DNA from: Bacteroidota bacterium | Lineage (GTDB): Bacteria; Bacteroidota; Bacteroidia; Chitinophagales; Chitinophagaceae | Assembly: GCA_013288445.1 (NCBI GenBank) | Contig: JABDBX010000012.1 | Span: 1-35,477, forward strand | Direction: 5' to 3' | Length of the DNA stretch: 35,477 bases | Shown: positions 5,526 through 12,994 of the stretch, in pieces | How the letters are laid out: the number at the start of each line of letters is the position of its first letter | How positions within the stretch are numbered: position 1 is the stretch's first letter | Notes under the pieces: model-generated | Database searches by the model: none | Seen by the model: the letters and a program-made list of their open reading frames with translations, nothing else | What the model was told of the DNA's origin: nothing | Made by a program: the position numbers and the translations under genes

Positions 5526-7792
5526 GAATACCGGCAAAAATACATTTTCAACGCCCCCTTGTTTTTTGCTTCTACTTCACCCCGGTATTCACAGGTAAAT
5601 TTATCTTTAACCAGTTCGTAAGTGGTTTGCGAAATATTTATTTTTCCCGGTTCGCTATGTTGTTCCATTCGGGCGGCAGTGTTCACGGTATCGCCCCAAA
5701 TGTCGTAAGCGAATTTCTTTACCCCAACAATGCCCGCCACAACATTGCCGGTATGCAGGCCCACCCGTATCTCAAAGGTGCTGTTACCCAGCTTTGCCCG
5801 CCTGTTTTCCATAAATTTACTGATCTCTATTGCTGCGCGCACCGCATTCTCAGCGTGTTTAGGGTCAGCAGTTGGGAGCCCGGCCACTGCAAGGTAAGCA
5901 TCGCCAATGGTCTTTATCTTTTCTATGTGATACTTGCCAGTAATATCATCAAAGGCTTTGAAGCAGGTGTGCAACTCGTCAATCAACGCCTGCGGGCTAA
6001 GGCGCTCACCGGCACTGGTAAAGTTTACAAAATCTGTAAATAGCACCGTTACATGATCAAAGTGTTTTGCGGTTGTGGTGCCGGTTTGCTTAAGTTCATT
6101 GGCTACCTCTACGGGTAGAATATTCAAGAGCAGGTCGTCCGATTTTTTTCGTTCCTTTTCTGATTTTCCCCGCTCCTTCACTATAAAAAACGAAAAGCCA
6201 GCCAAAAGCAGTATCCCGGCAAATCCCAGGTAGGTATAATTACGCTGCTTATTCAGTTCCAGGGCCGACAAATGTTCCTTTTCATTGGCTCTGAGACTAT
6301 CGGCCAGGCGTTTCTGGTCATATTCATTCTTCATGCTCATCTTTACTATCTTCTCATTATTTTCTTTCGAGAAAGCAGAATCGTTCATTACCTGGAAATT
6401 GTCGGAGGCTTCCAGTGCTTTCTTAAAGTCGCCGTTTGCCTTGTATGCCATGGCCAGGCATTGGTAGGCCTTTCTTATTGGGTCGGCAAAATGAGTTTCT
6501 TTACCTATCTCCAGACTACGGTTCAGGTAGTCGATGGCTATGCGTAACCGCGCTGCCCTGCCAGCCGGTATAGAGCCATCGGGTATATACTTTCCCTCCG
6601 GGGACTCGGTACGGGCAGGATCTATGCCCTGCTTTGCAGCAGTATCGGTAACTAATAAAAGGTAAGACTGTCCCAAATATCCCAATTCGGTGGCCATGCC
6701 GCCCTTGTCCCCGATCTCTTCCGATAGTTTCAGCGCCTTTCTTTCATATTCTATAGCGCTTACAAAGTTCTTCTCCTGCGAGTAAAGGGAGCCAATATTA
6801 CCGGTGGCGGAAGCCACGCCAATCTTACTGCCTATTTCTTCATTTATTTTTAAAGCTTTAAATAAGCACTCTACCGATTTTGAATAATCCCCCTTTGCCT
6901 CATAAAGCGCTGCGAGGAATTCCGTTGTTCTCCCAACACCATTTTTGTCACCGGTTTCCTCTTGTGTTTTCAATGCCTTAAAGTAATATTCCTGCGCTTT
7001 CGCATAGTCCTTCTGGTCGGCATAAATAATACCTATATTCCCGTTAATAATGGCAATGTTGTGCTTATCGCCCGTTTCCTCTGCATTTTTCAGCGCTATG
7101 AAGTAGTATTCCAGCGCTTTTGAATTATTGCTAATTAATTTGTAAACGTTCCCAAGATTTATGGAGGCATTGGCGATACTGCTCTTGTCGTTCATTTCCT
7201 CAAACATCTTCAGCGTTTTTGACAAAAACTCCAATGCCTTGATGTATTCGCCGTGTTTGACATAAATATTCCCGATATTCCCACATGCACTTGCAACACC
7301 ATTTTTATAGTCAATTTCCTCCCCTGTTTTGAGTTGCATAAAATAATACTCCAGCGCTTTATCAAAATCGCTTTGATAGTAGTAGGCGGTCCCGATGCTT
7401 CCTGCAGCGTTTGCTATGCCCTTCTTACTGTCGCACTCCTGGTACTTTTTTAGAGCTGCCTGACAGTACTCCAGTGCTTTAGCGTAGTTCGACTTATTTA
7501 TATAGTTACCGCCAATGCAATTGTCTGCACTTCCAATTCCCGAGATCCATGCTAGTTTTGTAGCCAGATCAAGCGCCTGCTGGCCGTATTTTATCCCCTC
7601 ATCAGGATTGATCCTGCGGTAATTGGCCGAGACGCTATACAGAAGTTTCACCTTATTGGTATCTTCCTTTTGTTTGGGCAGTTCATGTAGCAAGGAGTCA
7701 ATCGCGGCCTGCCCTTGTTTTTGAGCAAACGCGGCATGAGTAGCCGACAGAGAGACGAGCAGAATAATGACGAACTTCCGAGAGCCTTTCAT
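5522..7792 (-). CDS. TPR-repeat class III adenylate cyclase, membrane-anchored
   Basis: The protein has 756 aa. Residues 1-23 are a signal peptide (ending AAFAQ). Residues 45-380 hold about eight TPR units of roughly 40 residues with the repeated pattern GNIG.IY...DY.KALEYY.KALK..EE.GDK; one more TPR lies at 440-470. A transmembrane helix is at about 519-538 (YLGFAGILLLAGFSFFIV). The catalytic class III domain spans 576-756. Metal-binding Asp residues are D587 (FTDFVNF) and D631 (TIGDAYL). K627 and D697 (YDIWGD) are the adenine-selecting pair, and N704/R708 (TVNTAARM) are the transition-state residues. All catalytic residues are present in one chain, so a homodimer should make cAMP. Topology suggests periplasmic TPRs sensing a protein or peptide partner and a cytoplasmic cyclase. 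A repeat element covers its stop codon. Confidence 0.93.
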   Translation of the reverse strand: MKGSRKFVIILLVSLSATHAAFAQKQGQAAIDSLLHELPKQKEDTNKVKLLYSVSANYRRINPDEGIKYGQQALDLATKLAWISGIGSADNCIGGNYINKSNYAKALEYCQAALKKYQECDSKKGIANAAGSIGTAYYYQSDFDKALEYYFMQLKTGEEIDYKNGVASACGNIGNIYVKHGEYIKALEFLSKTLKMFEEMNDKSSIANASINLGNVYKLISNNSKALEYYFIALKNAEETGDKHNIAIINGNIGIIYADQKDYAKAQEYYFKALKTQEETGDKNGVGRTTEFLAALYEAKGDYSKSVECLFKALKINEEIGSKIGVASATGNIGSLYSQEKNFVSAIEYERKALKLSEEIGDKGGMATELGYLGQSYLLLVTDTAAKQGIDPARTESPEGKYIPDGSIPAGRAARLRIAIDYLNRSLEIGKETHFADPIRKAYQCLAMAYKANGDFKKALEASDNFQVMNDSAFSKENNEKIVKMSMKNEYDQKRLADSLRANEKEHLSALELNKQRNYTYLGFAGILLLAGFSFFIVKERGKSEKERKKSDDLLLNILPVEVANELKQTGTTTAKHFDHVTVLFTDFVNFTSAGERLSPQALIDELHTCFKAFDDITGKYHIEKIKTIGDAYLAVAGLPTADPKHAENAVRAAIEISKFMENRRAKLGNSTFEIRVGLHTGNVVAGIVGVKKFAYDIWGDTVNTAARMEQHSEPGKINISQTTYELVKDKFTCEYRGEVEAKNKGALKMYFCRYS

Positions 7793-7840
7793 ACGATCGT
7801 TTGAAAAGGCAAGATATAGCTATTTTGGTTGGTATTTATT

Positions 7841-7848
7841 TACCTTTG
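7841..7848 (+). promoter_or_regulatory. orphan -7 promoter element pointing into a repeat array
   Basis: Plus-strand TACCTTTG is followed by AAATAAATAAACAAGTT and an ATG at 7868, typical of a real promoter and start. The frame from that ATG stops after 13 codons in the tandem-repeat block. This may be the 5' end of a gene destroyed or displaced by the repeats, or a promoter of the repeat itself. Confidence 0.4.
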
Positions 7849-7876
7849 CAAAATAAATAAACAAGTTATGGGCATG

Positions 7877-8101
7877 GTACTAAGATCTGTAGGATTTAAA
7901 GGATTTTAGGATGCGCAACGGACTAAGATTTATAGGATTTTCGGGATTTCAGGATGTGCTACCGAGACTATGATTCGTAGAATAAAAAGGATTTTAGGAT
8001 GCGCAACTGACTATTATTTGTAGGATAAAAGGATTTTGGGATACCCTCTTGAATAGGATTTTCGCGCATCCTATCATCCTGAAAAATCCTGAAAATCTTA
8101 G
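7877..8101. repeat. tandem array of 43-45 bp units plus one inverted unit
   Basis: Four imperfect direct copies begin near 7877, 7920, 7965 and 8008 (periods 43, 45, 43). The unit is roughly GGACTAAGATTTGTAGGA then TTTAAAGGATTTTAGGATGCGC. A fifth copy at about 8062-8101 is inverted (GCGCATCCTATCATCCTG to AAAATCTTAGTTAG), so the array can fold back on itself. The inverted unit abuts the stop codon of the gene at 8102. This accounts for the gene-free stretch 7793-8101. It lacks the unique spacers of a CRISPR. Confidence 0.75.
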
Positions 8102-8404
8102 TTAGTTTGCCGAGCTTATAATCTTCAATTTTTCTGAAAGCATAATATCTGAATAGGCCTGGTCTATAAACAGGGAAGTAGCCATATTCTTGCTGTTGTT
8201 CACTTCATTGAAAAGCGGGATGTAGCCATTACGGTCCTTCAAAGATTGCATCTCAAATTTCCTTAGCTGGAGCCAGATAGGGAAGTATTTCCCATCCACA
8301 CTGCAATTTATCGTTTGCAGGTTCTCAACTGTCTCAATAGAATAGGTAAGCTGTATCTGCACCTGTAAATCTCCAGGATAACTTACTGTAATAGATCTGC
8401 TCAT
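8102..8404 (-). CDS. hypothetical protein (100 aa)
   Basis: MSRSITVSYPGDLQVQIQLTYSIETVENLQTINCSVDGKYFPIWLQLRKFEMQSL... starts with alternating beta-strand patterns and ends in a helical KLKIISSAN. It has no signal peptide, membrane helix or recognised motif. It lies 32 bp downstream of the desaturase gene in the same orientation and may be co-transcribed with it. The stop codon touches the inverted unit of the tandem-repeat block, so the final residues might have been modified by it. The function is unknown. Confidence 0.6.
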   Translation of the reverse strand: MSRSITVSYPGDLQVQIQLTYSIETVENLQTINCSVDGKYFPIWLQLRKFEMQSLKDRNGYIPLFNEVNNSKNMATSLFIDQAYSDIMLSEKLKIISSAN

Positions 8405-8436
8405 AATGATCGTTTTTTATTGGAGTGTGAACGGAA

Positions 8437-9219
8437 TTAATGTTGCGTTTCGGAAGCGATAGCGACCGCAGGCTTTGCGATGGTTATAATGCGCAGCCAT
8501 GCGAATAAGCGGATGACAGGATACATTGGGTCTATCTCGTGCCAGCGGGTACCAAAATTGATAGAAGAGGGGTATTTGTGATGATTATTATGATAGGATT
8601 CGCCAAGCATCAGAATGTCAACGAAAAAGAGGTTCATTGATGTATTTTTCAACTTGAAATTTATGTAGCCATATTTATGGGCAAACCAGTTTATGATAGC
8701 GCCATGAAATGCCCCCATTGTTATAACAACTGGCAGCAAAAGATATAGCCAAGGGCTGGTAGCATAGCATATAAAGAAAACCAGGTACAAAACGGCCCAA
8801 AGTATGCGGGAAAAAGCTCCGTTGGCAAAGCGGTCGAAAGCCGGCCATTCGGGTAGATTCTTGGTGAACCGCGGCTCTACATCCATACGGTTATGAATAA
8901 TATCCTGGTAAAACGTACGGGTGCGCCACATCATAGAAAAAATATTTTTGGAGTACGATGGCGAGTGTGGATCTTTCTCCGTGTCGGTATAGGCGTGGTG
9001 TAGCCTGTGCATTATGGCGTACGCCTTGGGGCTCATGTACGATGCTCCCTGGGTAATGTAGGTGACTATAAAAAAGAATTTCTCGCCTCTTTTACTCATA
9101 GTGAACGCACCATGGGCTGCATATCTGTGCTGGAAGAATGTTTGGGAAAACAAAGACAGATACCATAAGGCAATAAAAAACAACAGGATAACCATAAAAA
9201 GAATGTTTGTAATAGACAA
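8437..9219 (-). CDS. membrane acyl-CoA/acyl-lipid fatty acid desaturase
   Basis: The protein has 260 aa from a TTG at 9219, or 252 aa from an ATG at 9195; the choice is uncertain and both keep every motif. It is a di-iron membrane desaturase, probably delta-9 type, that inserts a cis double bond into acyl chains using O2 and an electron donor. The three histidine clusters are visible: HRYAAH (31-36), HRLHH (71-75) and HNNHH (210-214), numbered from the TTG. Hydrophobic segments lie at about 5-25, 45-65, 138-175 and near 195. Other conserved stretches are DTEKDPHSPS and W..E.DP.YP. It probably adjusts membrane fluidity, for example in the cold. A cytoplasmic-membrane location is expected. A 100-aa gene follows 32 bp downstream. 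Confidence 0.93.
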   Translation of the reverse strand: MSITNILFMVILLFFIALWYLSLFSQTFFQHRYAAHGAFTMSKRGEKFFFIVTYITQGASYMSPKAYAIMHRLHHAYTDTEKDPHSPSYSKNIFSMMWRTRTFYQDIIHNRMDVEPRFTKNLPEWPAFDRFANGAFSRILWAVLYLVFFICYATSPWLYLLLPVVITMGAFHGAIINWFAHKYGYINFKLKNTSMNLFFVDILMLGESYHNNHHKYPSSINFGTRWHEIDPMYPVIRLFAWLRIITIAKPAVAIASETQH

Positions 9220-9416
9220 TTGCGGAAGAAGACATTACTAAATCCTGTAGCGGGAAATGAAAATGGGATGATACGCGACCTCTATGTTTTTATAAAGTTA
9301 ATGTATTTCCTGTTAATAAACGCAAAAATGTTTACCTTCCCCCACCTTCATCACTTCCCTGGGGATATTGATCATAGTATTGCCGACGGTGATAAAAATG
9401 AAGACAATATAGCCAA

Positions 9417-10073
9417 ATGTGTTTTTCTGCGTCTGCAAGCTTCGGTGCGAGCGCTGTTTTATCAGTTGCAGGAGTGGTTTCGTTTGCCCGCTCACGTACC
9501 ACTGCCCAACGTTTTCTGGCCGCAGTACCGTTCATTTTTGCGATCCAGCAGTTTACGGAGGGTGTTGTATGGATGTCCTTGCTCCACCAGGCGTGGGCGC
9601 ACTGGGAGCGAACGGCCACTTATGGCTTCCTGGTTTTTGCGCAAATGGTATGGCCGGTATATATTCCGTTATGTATATTGCTTTATGAAGGCGAGCCGGT
9701 AAAGAAGAAAATCATGACAGCGTTGTTCGTCGCAGGCATTGTGCTATCGGCCTATATTGGTTACTGCCTGTGCAATTATTCTATTGTTGCCGTTGTTGAG
9801 CAGCACCATATAAAGTATGAATTGGGCTTCCCGCTGGCCCACCAATGGTATTACGGACTACTCTATTTTCTGCCAACGATATTAGCCCCGGTTATCTCCA
9901 GTATGAAACGACTGCGCTGGCTGGGCTATCTGTTTTTAATATCGTATGTGGCAACAAGATTGCTTTTCCATTTGTTTGAAGTATCTATATGGTGTTTCTG
10001 GGGAGCTGCTATTAGCCTGATTGTATTGGGGATAATTATGAAGCCGGAGAAAGCCATCGTTGGCCGTACTTAA
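9417..10073 (+). CDS. DUF6629-like integral membrane protein
   Basis: The protein has 218 aa and starts MCFSASASFGASAVLSVAGV, the conserved MCFSA.ASF N-terminus of the DUF6629 family as I remember it. About seven hydrophobic helices are spread along the chain (roughly 8-25, 32-55, 70-92, 100-122, 140-160, 168-185, 190-210). Conserved-looking features include AIQQFTEGVVW near residue 45 and a CFWGAAIS segment near the C-terminus. The biochemical function of the family is not known to me. The start ATG at 9417 gives the family N-terminus; other plus-strand frames in the region are shadows. The preceding stretch (9220-9416) holds no gene I can support. Confidence 0.72.
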   Translation: MCFSASASFGASAVLSVAGVVSFARSRTTAQRFLAAVPFIFAIQQFTEGVVWMSLLHQAWAHWERTATYGFLVFAQMVWPVYIPLCILLYEGEPVKKKIMTALFVAGIVLSAYIGYCLCNYSIVAVVEQHHIKYELGFPLAHQWYYGLLYFLPTILAPVISSMKRLRWLGYLFLISYVATRLLFHLFEVSIWCFWGAAISLIVLGIIMKPEKAIVGRT

Positions 10074-10120
10074 AACCTGCATGGGGTAGTTAGTGCATTT
10101 TATCATGTACCAGTTGTCCC

Positions 10121-10188
10121 GCGCAAGTTAGACGGGCGATGCCCATCGCTATTAGATCTCGCCCTTGCAGGGCTGCCCGTAGATAGAG
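10121..10188. repeat. GGGCGATGCCC repeat family, copy 1
   Basis: The sequence GGGCGATGCCCATCGCTATT, then AGAT and CGCCCTTGCAGGGCTGCCC, recurs at 19577-19627 and 32706-32917 (the latter split by a MITE). Each copy can form a hairpin around GAT and a second around CCCTTGCAGGG. Confidence 0.75.
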
Positions 10189-10299
10189 TCTGCTGAATAA
10201 TTGGAATGTCTTGTTCAACGTGAATTTGAGAGAAAAATCTGTTTCGTACATGCACGGAATATGAACACAGTATGCCAAAACCCTTGCACCATTTGGTTC

Positions 10300-10480
10300 A
10301 ACCACTTCGGGGTTGGGCTTTTTCATTATTTTTCCGGGGGTTGTCACCCCCGGCTACTCATATTAAACCCCATTCGGGGTATCATTCCGTCAGCCTTTAG
10401 TTTCAGCAGACCCTACATAGTTGCAGTTGCCTACAACCTTTTTCCAAAATGCACAACTATACAGCAAAGTATTAACCCGC
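10300..10480. repeat. cluster of GC-rich hairpins
   Basis: CCGGGGGTTGTCACCCCCGG (10335-10354) and ACCCCATTCGGGGT lie in a gap that I find free of genes (10074-10488). The tail TTTCCAAAATGCACAACTAT, with GCAAAG a little further on, resembles sequence downstream of the other two GGGCGATGCCC copies (about 19635 and 32922), so the copies may be parts of one larger composite repeat. Confidence 0.5.
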
Positions 10481-10488
10481 AATACTCA

Positions 10489-11616
10489 TTAGCTGGTACC
10501 TATCGGCGTACCCATTATTGCGTTGGTATTGATAATTTCGAAAACTTTCATGTTCACATCGCGCTTTACGGCTACCAGGGTGGCTGTGTCGGGTAACGGA
10601 TGTGGCAGGCTATAAGCAATGACCAGTTGAAAGGTTTCTTTATCAAATGTTTCTACGTTCACGTCTATCGGCGGTTTTACGTGGGGCATATTCACCAGCG
10701 CATCCTTCAGCTTGCCTATAAGTTGCATCAGCGCCTCGTGTGCGATACCGTATTTTATATTGGCCACAACTTTCATCACGCGGTTATCGCGCATGGAAAG
10801 GTTGATCAGGTTTTGGCTTACTAAGTTCTGGTTAGGTATAATGTATGCCGAGCCATCAAGATTGCGCAGGCGTGTGCTCCGAAAACCTATCCGCTCTACC
10901 ACGCCCTCTATATCGCCCAGTCTTATCGTTTCGCCCGTTTGAAACGGCTTGTCGGAAAGAATAGTAAAGGCCGCGAAAAAATTCTCCACTGTTTCCTTAC
11001 CCGCAAGTGCTATTGCCACGCCACCAATACCCAGGCCAGTGATGAGCGCGGGTACATTTACGTGAAATACCAGCCCCATGATGCTAAACCCGCAAAGCGC
11101 CCACATTATCAGCTTCGTCATTTCCTTTAGCAAAGGAAGTAGCTGCAATTTCGAATGGTTTTTCTCCGCCTGTGCCTTGCCCAGGCGCAGATAGTAAATA
11201 AAATCGACAAAGCGGGTGATGACCTGTGTAAAAAAAAGGATAAACAGGAAAAGGAAAACGTGGTCAATAACATCACCCAGCCGGATATTTATTTTTTCAT
11301 TCTGGCCAAAGGAATGATGTATTGCAACCCTGTCCAGCAAAGTATCCATCTGGTTTATGGCCACATAGTACAGCACAGTTTGCAACAGGCGCTCAATAGG
11401 CTTAAAAAGCATATTGCGGATAGCGTTCTTGTGCTGCATATAGCTGAACCGCGCCGCAAGGCGGCTGCTGATGCGAGTGAGTAATGCTGCCACCGGCTTT
11501 TTAAGCAATAAGGTTGCAACAATGATACCTACACACCAAACATAATTGGATAGCTTTTCGCCCATGTACTCACGGGCGAAAAAGCTCCAGTCGATATCTA
11601 ATAGCAGGCGGGGCAT
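10489..11616 (-). CDS. mscS: MscS-family small-conductance mechanosensitive channel
   Basis: From the ATG at 11616 the protein has 375 aa; an upstream ATG at 11631 overlaps dapD by 14 bp. It shows several N-terminal membrane helices and then the MscS core: the pore-lining TM3 with GLGIGGVAIALAGKETVENF, followed by the beta domain (GETIRLGDIEGVVERIGFRSTRLRNLDGSAYIIPNQNL), a diagnostic MscS segment. It opens under membrane tension to release solutes during hypo-osmotic shock. The cytoplasmic C-terminal alpha/beta domain is present to about residue 370. The ATG at 11616 follows the dapD stop codon by one base, which suggests translational coupling and a dapD-mscS operon. Confidence 0.93.
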   Translation of the reverse strand: MPRLLLDIDWSFFAREYMGEKLSNYVWCVGIIVATLLLKKPVAALLTRISSRLAARFSYMQHKNAIRNMLFKPIERLLQTVLYYVAINQMDTLLDRVAIHHSFGQNEKINIRLGDVIDHVFLFLFILFFTQVITRFVDFIYYLRLGKAQAEKNHSKLQLLPLLKEMTKLIMWALCGFSIMGLVFHVNVPALITGLGIGGVAIALAGKETVENFFAAFTILSDKPFQTGETIRLGDIEGVVERIGFRSTRLRNLDGSAYIIPNQNLVSQNLINLSMRDNRVMKVVANIKYGIAHEALMQLIGKLKDALVNMPHVKPPIDVNVETFDKETFQLVIAYSLPHPLPDTATLVAVKRDVNMKVFEIINTNAIMGTPIGTS

Positions 11617-11617
11617 A

Positions 11618-12433
11618 TTAAACCGCAACATTAAACTCCCTCAATGCATCGTTAAGGCTTGTTTTCAGGTCGGTGGATGGTTTGCGGGTGCCTATAATAA
11701 GGGCACAGCTTACCTGGTAATCGCCTGCGGGAAAGCTTTTGGTATAGCTGCCTGGTATCACCACGCTACGGGCCGGAACGCGGCCCTTGTAAGTGATGGG
11801 TTCGGGGCCACTCACGTCTATTATTTTGGTTGACTGTGTCAATACCACATTTGCGCCAAGCACTGCTTCTTTTTCTACAATAACCCCCTCCACTACTATG
11901 CACCGCGACCCTATAAAGCAACCATCTTCTATAATTACGGGTGCGGCTTGCAGTGGTTCCAGCACACCGCCTATACCTACACCACCACTAAGGTGTACAC
12001 CCTTACCTATCTGTGCGCAAGAGCCTACTGTAGCCCAGGTGTCCACCATTGTGCCTTCATCCACATACGCGCCTATATTCACGTAAGAAGGCATCAGCAC
12101 TACATTCCTGGCTAAGAATGCGCCATAGCGCGCTACTGCATGAGGCACGGCTCGTACACCAAGTTCGGCATAGTTCTTTTTCAGCAGCATCTTATCATAA
12201 AACTCGAATGGCGCTACATCCCATGTTTGCATAGGCTGTATGCCGAAGTATAAAAGAATAGCTTTTTTTACCCATTCCTGTACTTCCCATCCGTTTTCAG
12301 TAGGGCGGGCTACACGAAGCCGCCCCTTATCCACCTCTTCTATCACCGCCCTGATAGCGGTAGTATAGCTTTCGTCTTTCAATAATTCCCTGTTACTATA
12401 GGCTTCTTCAATTGCCTGCTGCCATTGTTGCAT
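11618..12433 (-). CDS. dapD: 2,3,4,5-tetrahydropyridine-2,6-dicarboxylate N-succinyltransferase
   Basis: The protein has 271 aa, the family length. It transfers succinyl from succinyl-CoA to tetrahydrodipicolinate in the succinylase branch of lysine/meso-diaminopimelate synthesis, feeding peptidoglycan. The N-terminal helical domain (1-90) includes WVKKAILLYFGI and PFEFYDKM. The left-handed beta-helix follows from about 100, with hexapeptide repeats and the landmark stretches MPSYVNIGAYVDEGTMVDTWATVGSCAQIGKGVHLSGGVGIGGVLEP and GSRCIVVEGV. The C-terminus carries GSYTKSFPAGDYQVSCALIIG. A TATTTTTG -7 element lies 20 bp before the ATG. It is the first gene of the dapD-mscS unit. Confidence 0.96.
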   Translation of the reverse strand: MQQWQQAIEEAYSNRELLKDESYTTAIRAVIEEVDKGRLRVARPTENGWEVQEWVKKAILLYFGIQPMQTWDVAPFEFYDKMLLKKNYAELGVRAVPHAVARYGAFLARNVVLMPSYVNIGAYVDEGTMVDTWATVGSCAQIGKGVHLSGGVGIGGVLEPLQAAPVIIEDGCFIGSRCIVVEGVIVEKEAVLGANVVLTQSTKIIDVSGPEPITYKGRVPARSVVIPGSYTKSFPAGDYQVSCALIIGTRKPSTDLKTSLNDALREFNVAV

Positions 12434-12453
12434 TTATCTGTGATTTGAGGGTG

Positions 12454-12461
12454 CAAAAATA
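12454..12461 (-). promoter_or_regulatory. -7 element of the dapD promoter
   Basis: Minus-strand TATTTTTG matches TAnnTTTG and is followed by a 20-nt gap to the dapD ATG. No clear TTG at the -33 position. Confidence 0.55.
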
Positions 12462-12593
12462 GCTTATTTATGCGGGTAAATTCGTCTGAATCAGGATTGG
12501 GATACCATATTGTCGTTTATAAAGCTTGCAACTACCTATGCCATGATAAATTATTTCAAAATACCGTTAGTACCATTGTTTTGTGGTGTTGTT

Positions 12594-12614
12594 TTGCGTA
12601 GTATTACAACGCAA
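12594..12614. promoter_or_regulatory. 21-bp palindrome upstream of the two-gene cassette
   Basis: TTGCGTaGTA and TACaACGCAA flank a central T; the arms match at 9 of 10 positions. It ends 10 bp before the first ATG of the cassette. It could be an operator for self-regulation or an RNA hairpin over the start. Confidence 0.5.
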
Positions 12615-12624
12615 TAATATCATC

Positions 12625-12993
12625 ATGGCGACTACGTACTATGAAATACTCCCTGAATCTTGTCCAGAAATAGATGCAAAACCTGCAAGCAACGAAAAAT
12701 TTTATAGATTGATAAGAGCAAAACCCGCTATCAATGGTGATTTTCAATCGAAAAGAATGAAGCAACCAAACGCCCTTTTTAAAGACATTTCGGAGTGTAT
12801 ATTATCGGCAGTTTCTATTTATAAACAGACTGAAATGGATATAAAAAAACTCCCATCATTAAAGGGGAAAATTCCTGCTATAATTACACTTACCCCTACT
12901 GACGGATTAATTAAACAGACCTTTACAAATCCTCACTATTCTTGGTGGAGGGCTAAAGAATTTGAAATAGAGAATAGCATTACTTATATATAA
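12625..12993 (+). CDS. uncharacterised small protein, first gene of an AT-rich cassette
   Basis: From the ATG at 12625 the protein has 122 aa: MATTYYEILPESCPEIDAKP... ending WWRAKEFEIENSITYI. It has no signal peptide or membrane helix. Features that stand out are a basic stretch (SKRMKQPNALFKD), a helix ISECILSAVSIYKQTEMD, and a beta-rich KIPAIITLTPTDGLIKQTF, then PHYSWWRAKEF. I do not recognise the family. The frame is open to 12583, but the palindrome at 12594-12614 would then be coding, so the ATG at 12625 is preferred. The next gene starts one base after its stop codon, so the pair is almost certainly co-transcribed and translationally coupled. Base composition looks more AT-rich than in flanking genes, which hints at transfer. 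Confidence 0.75.
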   Translation: MATTYYEILPESCPEIDAKPASNEKFYRLIRAKPAINGDFQSKRMKQPNALFKDISECILSAVSIYKQTEMDIKKLPSLKGKIPAIITLTPTDGLIKQTFTNPHYSWWRAKEFEIENSITYI

Positions 12994-12994
12994 A

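Noticed and set aside
7877-8052. CRISPR-like array
   Set aside because: Units are adjacent and degenerate, with no unique spacers of constant length and no cas genes nearby.
9220-9702. 160-aa plus-strand frame overlapping the DUF6629-like gene
   Set aside because: It is in another frame of a gene with clear family N-terminus and membrane pattern; its own sequence is Arg/Cys-rich and unlike a protein.
10090-10347. 85-aa minus-strand frame
   Set aside because: It consists of repeat sequence (GGGCGATGCCC copy and GC-rich hairpins).
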